Origin: a virus
Reading direction: 5' to 3' (one strand)
DNA: 27,114 bases
Virus record (IMG/VR): IMGVR_UViG_3300025759_000560
Location: 1 to 27,114 of that record
Below are positions 9,282-17,822 of the stretch, one piece after another. The first letter of the stretch is position 1. Each line of letters starts with the position of its first letter. The notes under the pieces were generated by a model that saw nothing but the letters and a program-made list of their open reading frames with translations, did not search any database and was not told the DNA's origin. A program made the translations under genes and the position numbers.

Positions 9282-10289
9282 CTATACGACTGCGTATCCA
9301 TAACCACCTATGATATTCCATCCACTTGTACCATCCCAAATAAGTTGTGCAGTGTCCAATGGATCGAAGTTAATGCTTGTTCCTTGTGCAAAACCAACTG
9401 CGCCATTTGGAGTTACTGTGACTGTACCTGTACCACCACCACGTCTTGCAAAGATTTTTAGTTCACCGTTTGTTGAACCATCTGCTAATGTAACAGTACC
9501 TGAACTTGTTCCTGTGAGGGCAATGTAAGTAGCACTTGTAGATGCGGCTGTTCCATTTGCAGCGGTTGCTCTACTTAGTGCACCTTTATTTATGAGTACA
9601 GAACCAGTGCCTTTTGCGTTCAATGTCAAGTTAACATTTGTATCTGCACCAATAGCTTCGACAATAGGTGATGAACCAGTTGCAACATCTGATACTTTGA
9701 TGTTGTTACGTGATGCAGTGAATGTATTGGTGAACGAGATGACAGAGTTACCAAGTGAATCTGCCAAGAACTCGTGCACACGTGGTCTTTGGTTTACTGG
9801 TCTTACAAGTGTTTTCTGTTCTAGTGTTGCAGATTTCTTATTAAACACAAGTGTGTCACTATCACTTAATGAAGGAATGTTCACATATTGTGTCGCTGTA
9901 AGAGCACCTGGAATGAACTTATATGTATGACTTGAATCGTCATCGTAGATATTCAAGTCTAAAATAGTTGGGTTGTTTAGATCAGCACTGTCAAGTGTTT
10001 TATTTGTAAGAGTTTGAGTAGCACTAGCAACAACAACGGTACCTGCTGAATCTGGAAAGTCAATACTGATTTCACTTGAAGGTTCTACTGCACCAATCTT
10101 TGTTCTAAAAGAAGCACCAATAATATCCAAACCACTATCAGTAAGTTGTGTGGTTCTTGATGTGATGTTGCCACCTAGAATATCATATAGTTCTGTAAAG
10201 TTAGCATTGATTTTAACACCAGCACCACGTAGCGTATCTCCAGTCTTATCATTAGCTGTAGTACCAGTATTGATTATTTGTTTTGCCAT
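9282..10289 (-). CDS. Fibre-like protein inserted between gp7-like and gp8 genes
   Basis: 335 residues. The N-terminus (INTGTTANDKTGDTLRGAGV, then KINANFTELY) is a widespread virion-anchoring motif in T4-like marine phages and related fibre proteins. Next come beta repeats with the fibre signature 'TQTLTNKTLDSADLNNPTI', then 'LTLNAKGTGSVLINKG', and a C-terminal globular part ending in 'LIWDGTSGWNIIGGYGYAVV', a common fibre tip or knob ending. It has its own late promoter 28 bp upstream and an AGAGAG ribosome site. T4 has no gene at this place, so this is an accessory gene. It may be a short side fibre or a wedge-decorating protein. Virion role is likely; receptor binding is a guess. Confidence 0.75.
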   Translation of the reverse strand: MAKQIINTGTTANDKTGDTLRGAGVKINANFTELYDILGGNITSRTTQLTDSGLDIIGASFRTKIGAVEPSSEISIDFPDSAGTVVVASATQTLTNKTLDSADLNNPTILDLNIYDDDSSHTYKFIPGALTATQYVNIPSLSDSDTLVFNKKSATLEQKTLVRPVNQRPRVHEFLADSLGNSVISFTNTFTASRNNIKVSDVATGSSPIVEAIGADTNVNLTLNAKGTGSVLINKGALSRATAANGTAASTSATYIALTGTSSGTVTLADGSTNGELKIFARRGGGTGTVTVTPNGAVGFAQGTSINFDPLDTAQLIWDGTSGWNIIGGYGYAVV

Positions 10290-10316
10290 AACTTAACTCT
10301 CTAAAATAGTTTATAA

Positions 10317-10324
10317 TATTTATA
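10317..10324 (-). promoter_or_regulatory. T4-type late promoter for fibre/gp8 block
   Basis: TATAAATA on the minus strand, extended as TATAAATATTAT, in the 40-bp gap between the gp7-like stop and the fibre ATG. Exact match to the T4 late (gp55 sigma) -10 element and correct distance (28 bp) to the start codon. Confidence 0.75.
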
Positions 10325-10329
10325 TGGGT

Positions 10330-11478
10330 TTAGGTCACATCATTTGCGGAATCTGCATGATTATCAGAATCGAATTTTGTGCTAAATCTGTGTTGGTCAA
10401 ATGTGAATGTGCCTGTTGGTTTAATAACAATACCATTCTCATCGAGTGACAATGTATCTTGTGAAGTTCCATCGTATGTTTTTGCATAGACAGAAGCTGA
10501 ATCCAAATCGTTATCCATAGTAATACCAGCAGTCAAAGTAGACTCGATGGTTGTTGCAGTTGTCGAGTCGTCCATTGTAGGTTCGTTCATACCCAATACG
10601 GTTGATTGACTTATGCTACCCACATCTTGGAAGGTATAATCATAAAGCTGGCTAAACGATTGTTCTGTTGTCTGTCTTCTAATACCTGTTGCACTATCTG
10701 CGTTCAACATAGTAATAGAACTGAATGCTTCGATATCAAGTCCTGCTTGATCTTCGTCAACAACTTGCTCTTCGATTGGATCACCGATTTCTTCTTGATC
10801 GATTAACAAGCCAATCTCATTAACAAGTTCTAAAAGAAGTTCTGATCCTAGATATACACCACCTGGATGCACAAATAGTTTGTACGCTTCAACCCACTCG
10901 TTCAACGGTAGACCGATACGAATCAAAACAGACATGACTTGATATAGTTTGTCATCTGTGATAAACTTACGAGATTCTGGACCGATTACCGAAGCTGCTT
11001 CTTTGATCTGTTGACCTGCACTGTTGATACTATCGAGTCCATAATCAATGGCAGGGCCAACTTTAAAGATATTTTCCTTTGGGTAAATGATCGTAGGATC
11101 GATACCATAGAACCCTCTAAAGAACTGTTCGATGCTATACTTCGTACCCTTGGAGCGATACAGTGTGTTAGAAAACTTAATGGCTTCTCTTTTATTTAAG
11201 AAGCCGCCAAAATATGCTTGTCCGAGTAGAAGTTCATCTTCAAGATATTGTAGAAGTTTAGTTGGAACCTGCGTGGCATCTCTTGACGAAAATAATCTTT
11301 GGATTTGACCTGAAGGATTATCAGCAGAATCCATATATTCGTAATAGGCATCAAATAGTTTTTTGATATTAGGATAGTCTTCAGCAAAATACTCAGGAAT
11401 GACCTGATCTATCTCGCTTCTAAACAGATTGATATGCGTCCTATTCGTGAATATATTTGTTTTATCTTTAGTTGACAT
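10330..11478 (-). CDS. 7: gp7-like baseplate wedge protein (C-terminal domain only)
   Basis: 382 residues, against about 1032 in T4 gp7. Residues about 34-140 ('DYPNIKKLFDAYYEYM', 'KREAIKFSNTLYRSKGTKYS', 'IEQFFRGFYGIDPTIIYPKE') and 'AYKLFVHPGGVYLGSELLLE' (198-217) resemble the C-terminal part of T4 gp7 as I recall it ('FCEAYIQYLSDGYG', 'FESRSYDFYSTKGIEASYKF', 'VIRFVHPVGFGFIAITLL'). Position after gp25 and gp6 agrees with the T4 order. In T4, gp7 wraps with the gp6 dimer in the wedge core. The C-terminal 150 residues are acidic, low in structure and rich in Asp/Ser/Thr. The ATG overlaps the gp6 stop (TAATG), so translation is probably coupled. Family match is by eye and moderate; a structural wedge role is likely. 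Confidence 0.65.
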   Translation of the reverse strand: MSTKDKTNIFTNRTHINLFRSEIDQVIPEYFAEDYPNIKKLFDAYYEYMDSADNPSGQIQRLFSSRDATQVPTKLLQYLEDELLLGQAYFGGFLNKREAIKFSNTLYRSKGTKYSIEQFFRGFYGIDPTIIYPKENIFKVGPAIDYGLDSINSAGQQIKEAASVIGPESRKFITDDKLYQVMSVLIRIGLPLNEWVEAYKLFVHPGGVYLGSELLLELVNEIGLLIDQEEIGDPIEEQVVDEDQAGLDIEAFSSITMLNADSATGIRRQTTEQSFSQLYDYTFQDVGSISQSTVLGMNEPTMDDSTTATTIESTLTAGITMDNDLDSASVYAKTYDGTSQDTLSLDENGIVIKPTGTFTFDQHRFSTKFDSDNHADSANDVT

Positions 11479-13481
11479 TAGTTAGTCGCACTTACAGTTA
11501 CAGCAGTTGTGATTGATCTATTTGGATCAAACTTCAATAGTTCGTTTCTAGTTGGCGCAATCGCAGATTGGTTAGATGGAACGGCAGCTAGTTTAATTCT
11601 ATCTAGACCCGCAGAAATACTTGTTGGATTGAAGTAGTTCAACGTAACAACACCAGACGATGCATTATAGTTTCCGATATTATCAACGATGATAGCACCA
11701 CCCACACCCACAATTTGGATGATATTAGAACTCAACTTATTACGCAGAGTACATGTCTGTGATTGATACACAAACTCGTTACTTGTGATGATGTACTCGT
11801 TATCATCAGGCGCAGCAATGGCAACTGGGAACTGAAGTTGTTGGTTGTTTCTTAGTTTGGTAGCGGAAAGCTTTTCTTCAACAACAGTAAAGTTCTCGCC
11901 TGTCAAGCCTTGATTGATCATAAAGTTGGCTGCATCTCTGTATCTTTGATCAACAACCAACTCGACGATTTTATTAAACTCAGCTTGTGGTGTTGTGTCT
12001 GGATTTGTCAAAAGACCATTGACAACTGATATCAAACTTGGTGTAGTTGGAATAAATCTTTGCTGCATTCTTACATTTGCTCTTGACGATAGAATAGCTG
12101 CGGATGCATCATCAACTTCTGACAATACATTAGAACGTCTAAATGCTTGTGTAAATCCACCTGTGTTCTCTGCAAAGTAATCTGTGATCACAGTGTTCAC
12201 TCTGTCTTGGATCGCTGGAAGCGTCAAGTCTGTTAACTTAGGATTAAACTGGAAGAACGTATCCATCTCAACAAATGTTTCAACTGGATCAACAAATCGA
12301 ATATTGAAAGAGACAATAGAAAGTTGATCCGCAAGAGTTCTGATAGATTGCTTAGTATTAGCGATTGTGCTTGCCGTAACATCGTCTTCAAATTGAATAG
12401 AAACATATACTGCACCGAACTCAGGTTTCAATGCTTCCTCTCCACCCCAAGATGCAATATCTTGAATAAGTGTAGAATAGTTTCTCAAAATCAATGATGA
12501 GTAATCTGCTGCCGTAACCATACGGTTTTGTGTCGCATATTGGAAAGGAGCATTCTTACGAATAGACTCAATCGTTTCTTTTTCGTCGCCACCAATAGAG
12601 TTCACATATGTTACAACATTGACATCAGCCGTGATCGTACCATCAGAGTATTGAGCAACAGGTGTAAATGTCGTTGCCCCATTCGCCTGTGCACCTTTGG
12701 TAGACAAGTATTGTACTTCAATCTTATTTCCTGCTGATGGGGCAATACCAAATGTCTCGCCATCACCAAAAGATAGTTCAAAATATCCGTTAGGTGCTTC
12801 CTTAAGAATATAGATTGTAGAGTTAGCACTAATGGTTGTAACACCAGTAATATTCTGATACGTTGTAGATTCTGATGATGATGCACTCTGATAGACTTTG
12901 ACGGTAACAGTGTCAGCGTCAATAGTATCATCTGGAATGATATACACTGGATTGTCTTCATACTCACCCACAAGGAATGTCTTAGTTTTAAGAGTACCCT
13001 CATAGATGGGAATACGATTTGAGTCATCAGTTGTCTTGAACTCATAGAAACCTGTACCATCATCGTTAGCAACATGTGAAGATACGGTTTGGAATGTGTA
13101 CGTTACATCATCAACGGTAGTAGTAAACTTTGTATATGCAGGTAAAGTAATCGATGTGCTACGACCTGCCGCAGATGAACTTAAAGTCAAACGAACTCTT
13201 GCTTGAGATGCAGTCTTTGTATCAGGTACATAACCAACACCCTCTGCCAACGATACCATAGACGATCTAAGTTGTGCAGTAGGTAGATAAGATTCGTTCA
13301 AAGCAAAGTTAGCAATAAGAGCATTCAAATGCGTATTATATGCCAACACATCAAGAATGTTAGATAAACCAGAAGCCTCAAAGTTATAATCTTTAAACTC
13401 ATCCCTGTTAGCAAGATAGTCTTTCAGATTACTTTTGATATTATTAAAATCTAATGCGGATGATTTAATAGTTGTTACCAT
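11478..13481 (-). CDS. 6: gp6, baseplate wedge subunit
   Basis: 667 residues, almost the size of T4 gp6 (660). The N-terminus 'SSALDFNNIKSNLKDYLANR', then 'GLSNILDVLAYNTHLNALIA' and 'NESYLPTAQLRSSMVSLAEG' are the hallmarks of the gp6/J-type baseplate family. gp6 dimers form the iris-like inner ring that opens when the sheath contracts. The middle is a beta domain ('LPAYTKFTTTVDDVTYTFQT'), and residues about 300-420 ('TIESIRKNAPFQYATQNRMV') contain the conserved 'NAPxxxxTQxRxVTxxDY' segment of baseplate J proteins. It begins directly after gp25 (stop and ATG adjacent) and shares 1 bp with the gp7-like gene. Identification is firm. Confidence 0.93.
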   Translation of the reverse strand: MVTTIKSSALDFNNIKSNLKDYLANRDEFKDYNFEASGLSNILDVLAYNTHLNALIANFALNESYLPTAQLRSSMVSLAEGVGYVPDTKTASQARVRLTLSSSAAGRSTSITLPAYTKFTTTVDDVTYTFQTVSSHVANDDGTGFYEFKTTDDSNRIPIYEGTLKTKTFLVGEYEDNPVYIIPDDTIDADTVTVKVYQSASSSESTTYQNITGVTTISANSTIYILKEAPNGYFELSFGDGETFGIAPSAGNKIEVQYLSTKGAQANGATTFTPVAQYSDGTITADVNVVTYVNSIGGDEKETIESIRKNAPFQYATQNRMVTAADYSSLILRNYSTLIQDIASWGGEEALKPEFGAVYVSIQFEDDVTASTIANTKQSIRTLADQLSIVSFNIRFVDPVETFVEMDTFFQFNPKLTDLTLPAIQDRVNTVITDYFAENTGGFTQAFRRSNVLSEVDDASAAILSSRANVRMQQRFIPTTPSLISVVNGLLTNPDTTPQAEFNKIVELVVDQRYRDAANFMINQGLTGENFTVVEEKLSATKLRNNQQLQFPVAIAAPDDNEYIITSNEFVYQSQTCTLRNKLSSNIIQIVGVGGAIIVDNIGNYNASSGVVTLNYFNPTSISAGLDRIKLAAVPSNQSAIAPTRNELLKFDPNRSITTAVTVSATN

Positions 13482-13928
13482 TTATCTTAACCTTGATAGT
13501 GAAGTTGTGAATGTCACAACCTCTTCTGTGTTTACGATTTGAAACTCGATTGTCACCGTTAATGAGTTTCTTTCCTCTTGCCAATCTACAAATATATTGC
13601 GCACCAGTGCTCTTGGTTCATATGCTGCAATCGCTCTTGCAATCTGATCACGAGTTTCTTCTTCGATATCATCATCTGCAAGTTCAAATAAGAGTGCTCT
13701 AATATTACCCCCATAGAATGGTTCGAATGGCTTCTCATAATAGTTCGTTAGAATGAGATTTTTCACCGCTTGTTTAACCGCTGCTGCATCTCTTTTCTTA
13801 TAGATTTCACCATTCGGTTTCGCAGCAAACAATAGATCGATATCTTTAAACTCAACAACCCTACTCGTGATTAAAGCAGAGGTATTGAGATTACCGTCTT
13901 CCCTTGATAGAACTCTATTAGTTGCCAT
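13482..13928 (-). CDS. 25: gp25, baseplate wedge/sheath-nucleating protein
   Basis: 148 residues (T4 about 132). It has the gp25/TssE fold signature: 'AVKQAVKNLILTNYYEKPFE' followed by 'PFYGGNIRALLFE' and the conserved EPR motif at residues 104-106 within 'AAYEPRALVRNIFV'. In T4 and in type VI secretion, the EPR-containing knob joins the wedge core and starts sheath polymerisation. A late promoter lies 22 bp upstream, overlapping the end of the spike gene, so gp25-gp6-gp7 can be transcribed apart from the hub genes. Identification is firm. Confidence 0.94.
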   Translation of the reverse strand: MATNRVLSREDGNLNTSALITSRVVEFKDIDLLFAAKPNGEIYKKRDAAAVKQAVKNLILTNYYEKPFEPFYGGNIRALLFELADDDIEEETRDQIARAIAAYEPRALVRNIFVDWQEERNSLTVTIEFQIVNTEEVVTFTTSLSRLR

Positions 13929-13950
13929 AATACTTTCTCATTTTTGCTAT

Positions 13951-13958
13951 TATTTATA
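13951..13958 (-). promoter_or_regulatory. T4-type late promoter for gp25-gp6-gp7 block
   Basis: TATAAATA on the minus strand, extended as CTTATAAATAATAG, the same 14 bases as at the gp48 promoter. It overlaps the stop codon of the spike gene (AGC T TATAAATA) and lies 22 bp before the gp25 ATG. Confidence 0.8.
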
Positions 13959-16341
13959 AGCTTTTTGCGAATGAAACATCAAAACCACTATTCCAAGTTC
14001 CAGCAGACCCTGCTTTACCTTGTCTCCAATCACTCTCATCATAGTGGATGTATTTTTCGTAGCCGCCAATGCCAGGACGAACTCCACGTGCCTTAGCATT
14101 ACGCACGAGTATTTTAATATAGCGAACATAAAGACTTCTATTCTGAGATGGATTAATGCGATTGCCATTTAGCAATAAGTAATGGTCTGCCGCTTCGCCC
14201 GCTGGGTGGTTTTGTGTTCCTGTTGATCTACTTGCACGACCACCATCAGGCGTAATCTGTGCAGTATATCCTACGCCAAGTTCACGCACCGCTTCTGCAA
14301 TGGAATCAACAATACGTTGATTAGGCCAGTTCTTTCTGTCTGGACCCCTAGAATGAGTCACGATACCATCAGTTGGTGGAACAGCAGAGTTTTGTACTGC
14401 TTTCTCTTCAAGGTCTTCGAATGATTCCAAAAGGCACTCAACAAGTTCGCCTTGTGATAGTAGTTGTCTGTTATATTCTGTAGAAACTTTACGATTAAAC
14501 GTTGCACTCCAGTTTTCATCAAGTTCAGGCATGATGATAATCAATCTTGCTTTGAGAACTGGTAGACCTGCGCCATCACATTCTAGTGTGTCATAAGATA
14601 ATCTCATCTCTTCGTAGAACACAGAGTCCTTTAAGAACTCAGCAATATCAAATAACGCCAATGCATTCTCGACACCATTCTGATCTACTGCTTTATATAC
14701 GATTGCACGACCCTTTGATTTAAGTTCATTGATGCCACCCTTCGTCATGGTCTCTGATGGACCAGGGCGATAGATACCTTCTGATACAACGAGATTGATA
14801 CCCTTAAAGGTTTCATTATCTTCTTGTATTCTTTTCAAAACAAGTGCTTGTAGATATAGGTGCTGAGCGATTTTACGCTTGACTTCTTTATCTCTGATGT
14901 GCTTGAGATTTGTTGCATCCTCACTACCCAAGAACTTGGCAATCGTAATACCCTTATTCAACTTTGTCTGAATAGTAATATCATCTTGGTTTAAAGGATT
15001 GTATTGAGCCTCAGGTACAATATTACCAACTTCGAACTTAGGAACATATGTCGCTGCAATCTGTGGTGTGTAGATATCCTTTGGCTTATTGCTAAGAATA
15101 GGTGTAGACTCTTGCTTGATTGTTCTACCGATACGTCTTGGTGTTGGGTTATTGTACTCTGCACAAATCCAGTTCTCTCTTAACAGAGTTCCAACAAATG
15201 TATTGTTACCTGAGTTTGATGCGTCTCTTAGTTTTGATCTAGCCTTAGCAGATGACATATATCCATTCGAGACACCATCATATCGACTTGACTTATCAAT
15301 AAAGTTTTTGAGATAGTCGCCCTTGTCAATAAGAACTTTACGAATACCACCTGCGGCTTTTGTTAGATATGTAAGAACATTAGTAGCAGTTGGTGTTGTT
15401 ATTGTGGGGGTATCTGTTGATACAGTACCCACAGCACTTCCAACTGCCGAGTTTGCTTTGCCGTTTAAGTTACCTGTAAATACTGTAGAGGTAACACCTC
15501 TATCAAAGACAGCACCATTACCTACAAAGTCTACTGACGTTCCACCGATCACACCCGATCCACCTTGCACCGTCATATTCTGTGCAGACATGGTTACGTT
15601 ATCAGATGCAATGTTCGCATAGGTCTGTGAGGTTATATTTAATGCATCACTACCAAAGATACCAATGTTACCGTTAACGTTATAATCAAGATTACCCTTG
15701 ACATTGTGTTGGTGTCCACCCAAGAACACATCAGTCACAAGCCCTGTTGAATAGGTTGCGATTGGTCCTGTCACAGATGTTTCTACACCATTACCAATAG
15801 TTTTCTTTTCATTACCAATAACACTTTCAACTTTATTTCCGTTTACTGTCAAGTTATAATCAAGACAATCTACATTAAACTCACCAACAACTTTGATTGA
15901 TAGATTGCCTTTGTATACTAGTTGTGCATCACCTTCAACGATAACATTATTATCTCCACCACAAACTTCTACTTTGTTTGTCTTGGATGATATTACAATG
16001 CTTCCATCAGGTTTGAGTTCAACACCACTACCCTCTGCATGCTTGATGAGTATTCTTTCATTACCATCAGTGTCATCGATTTCCCATGCATGTCCTTTGT
16101 CAGTATTCAAAACCTGATTTAGAGGATATTCAGATGGGACTTTATCACCTGTGTTCAACTCAATCCCAGGCCAATGAGAAAAGAACTCTAAGTCATTTCT
16201 CGAAATGCCTCGTGCTTGCTTTGCAATATTCTGAGAATAAAAATATGGAGTCGAAGGATATTGGCCTGATGGGTCTTCAGGCTTATTCTTGCTATTACTT
16301 GTTCCACGATTTTTTAAATCTTCTTCAGTAACTCTCGCCAT
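13954..16341 (-). CDS. Central spike protein (gp5C-like) with C-terminal M15-like peptidase domain
   Basis: 795 residues. Near the start, 'EDPSGQYP' (22-29) is like the T4 gp5 linker 'SDPTGQYP' that follows the OB fold. Residues about 85-280 are a repetitive beta region ('LKPDGSIVISSKTNKVEVCG', 'YKGNLSIKVVGEFNVDC', 'VKGNLDYNVNGNIGIFG') resembling the gp5C triple beta-helix needle. A mixed domain (about 440-640) follows. The C-terminal 120 residues carry 'NHPAGEAADH' (711-720) and 'YEKYIHYDES' (761-770), fitting the M15 peptidase pattern HxxGxAxD...ExxxH with candidate zinc ligands H712, D719 and H766. It would pierce the outer membrane and cut peptidoglycan peptides. AGAGGA precedes the ATG, one base after the upstream stop. 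Spike assignment is good; M15 activity is inferred from the motif. Confidence 0.8.
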   Translation of the reverse strand: MARVTEEDLKNRGTSNSKNKPEDPSGQYPSTPYFYSQNIAKQARGISRNDLEFFSHWPGIELNTGDKVPSEYPLNQVLNTDKGHAWEIDDTDGNERILIKHAEGSGVELKPDGSIVISSKTNKVEVCGGDNNVIVEGDAQLVYKGNLSIKVVGEFNVDCLDYNLTVNGNKVESVIGNEKKTIGNGVETSVTGPIATYSTGLVTDVFLGGHQHNVKGNLDYNVNGNIGIFGSDALNITSQTYANIASDNVTMSAQNMTVQGGSGVIGGTSVDFVGNGAVFDRGVTSTVFTGNLNGKANSAVGSAVGTVSTDTPTITTPTATNVLTYLTKAAGGIRKVLIDKGDYLKNFIDKSSRYDGVSNGYMSSAKARSKLRDASNSGNNTFVGTLLRENWICAEYNNPTPRRIGRTIKQESTPILSNKPKDIYTPQIAATYVPKFEVGNIVPEAQYNPLNQDDITIQTKLNKGITIAKFLGSEDATNLKHIRDKEVKRKIAQHLYLQALVLKRIQEDNETFKGINLVVSEGIYRPGPSETMTKGGINELKSKGRAIVYKAVDQNGVENALALFDIAEFLKDSVFYEEMRLSYDTLECDGAGLPVLKARLIIIMPELDENWSATFNRKVSTEYNRQLLSQGELVECLLESFEDLEEKAVQNSAVPPTDGIVTHSRGPDRKNWPNQRIVDSIAEAVRELGVGYTAQITPDGGRASRSTGTQNHPAGEAADHYLLLNGNRINPSQNRSLYVRYIKILVRNAKARGVRPGIGGYEKYIHYDESDWRQGKAGSAGTWNSGFDVSFAKSL

Positions 16342-16342
16342 A

Positions 16343-17821
16343 TCATCCTCTACGTTCTAAAAGTTCTTTTTGAGTTAGCGGTGTATCCTTGGAAGGATTA
16401 TAATCAGATACGTTATATTTACCAAAGGTATTTTTGATATAACGAGGCACATCAAAGTATGGAGATTGTTCGCCAGGGTTCACTTGGTTGACTCCAAAAA
16501 CTTGGATGCCAGGTTTTGCTCTATAGATACTAGCCAAAAGCTTTTTTAACTCTCTCATAGTTTTACTTGCAAGTGGTGCACGTGTACCTTCTAATAATAT
16601 CACAATAGATCGTTCAGCATTATCGTTTGAATCTCTTAAAGGCTTCGCTTCAACCTCTAATGGTCTTGCTCTATGTATTATACCATATTTTGTGATATAG
16701 AAGTGAGGGTTGATCCCTTGTTCATATTCTTCTACATATACTTCATGCACTTCTTGTACAGTGATATGATTATCCTCAACACCGTTTGCTTCGATAATAA
16801 CTTCTGTAACTTCTCTTCTCAGATTGGATAGCTCAGTTTCAACCTCTTCTGTTCTAATCACACTATCAAATATCTTTGAGTTAACTGAGGTGAACTCTTC
16901 TCTCCAAAGGTTTAAGTAGTTATCGGTTCTTCTTGTAGGGATGTCAACATTGATTGGTTCTGGTTCTAAAGCTGCGGCAGCTCTATTATCAACCTTCCTA
17001 ATAGTTTGCTCTAATGTTGCAGTTGGACTATCAGAATATTTCGCCAATATCTTGGCTGCTTCACTTATTCTACCTTGGTTCTTAAGTTCTATGATTTTTT
17101 TCAAATCAGCTTGATCTACTGTCTTTACAACATCACCGATCTTTGCAACAGAATCTAAAGTTACTTGCGCTGATTGAAAGCTTTGCTCAACAACATTTTC
17201 TAGTAACGAATCAAATCCAAAGGAGATTTTTCCAAGAGCAACGTCTGCCTGAGATGTTATTGATGCAACACTGTTGTTTAATACATTAGTTAATGAGTTT
17301 GATGATTTTATAACACCCCCAACAACGGTGTCTAAAATACCATCCTTGAAAAACTCTGTATTAATGTTTTTACTGACTATAGATTTTATCTGATTTGGTT
17401 TTAGATTTGTTGTGGATTGAATGGCTTCTGCGATAGCCTCAGGGAAAGGTGCAGAAATATTCACATCAAGAAATCCGTTCTTTGAAAGAGCAGAGTTTCC
17501 AGTGATAGATGCTAAATCAGACTCATCACTACCAACAACTTTTACCAACTCTGACTTAGCAGCAGACTTATCTAGTTGAACCACACCCAACACATAAGAT
17601 GCTTGGGATGGCACAGAACCTTCGACTTGACTCACGACATCAGTCAAGCCACTTGCTACGGTCTTAAATCCATTTGCTACTGCACCACCTGCAACGTACT
17701 TAAAACTATTTGCGGCTAGATCAACTTCACGTAGTTCTGCTGCTTTTCTTTCTGCGTCAGGTATATTCAGAAGAGTTTTTATACCAAACAATGCACCTTG
17801 GATAATATCTTTATTACTCAT
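16343..17821 (-). CDS. 492-aa hub-associated protein with degenerate amidase_2-like domain
   Basis: I take the ATG at 17821 (MSNKDIIQGALFGIKTL), one base after the gp5 stop, over an earlier ATG at 17866 that would overlap gp5 by 44 bp. Residues 1-330 are Ala/Val/Ser-rich and mainly helical with no known motif. Residues about 337-470 follow the order of an N-acetylmuramoyl-L-alanine amidase (T7 lysozyme) fold: 'VIIEANGV', 'ITVQEVHEVY', 'PHFYITKYGIIHRARPLE', 'SIVILLEG', 'VFGVNQVNPGEQSPYFDV'. By alignment to T7 lysozyme, zinc ligands H17, H122 and C130 correspond to E344, N445 and S453, so it should not be an active amidase. Lying between gp5 and the spike gene, it is probably a hub or spike-adaptor protein, perhaps binding peptidoglycan. 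Confidence 0.75.
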   Translation of the reverse strand: MSNKDIIQGALFGIKTLLNIPDAERKAAELREVDLAANSFKYVAGGAVANGFKTVASGLTDVVSQVEGSVPSQASYVLGVVQLDKSAAKSELVKVVGSDESDLASITGNSALSKNGFLDVNISAPFPEAIAEAIQSTTNLKPNQIKSIVSKNINTEFFKDGILDTVVGGVIKSSNSLTNVLNNSVASITSQADVALGKISFGFDSLLENVVEQSFQSAQVTLDSVAKIGDVVKTVDQADLKKIIELKNQGRISEAAKILAKYSDSPTATLEQTIRKVDNRAAAALEPEPINVDIPTRRTDNYLNLWREEFTSVNSKIFDSVIRTEEVETELSNLRREVTEVIIEANGVEDNHITVQEVHEVYVEEYEQGINPHFYITKYGIIHRARPLEVEAKPLRDSNDNAERSIVILLEGTRAPLASKTMRELKKLLASIYRAKPGIQVFGVNQVNPGEQSPYFDVPRYIKNTFGKYNVSDYNPSKDTPLTQKELLERRG

Positions 17822-17822
17822 G

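Noticed and set aside
12611-13075. 154-codon minus-strand open frame inside gp6
   Set aside because: It is in another frame of the same strand as gp6, with unusual Leu/Met/His-rich composition and no ribosome site. It is a shadow of gp6.
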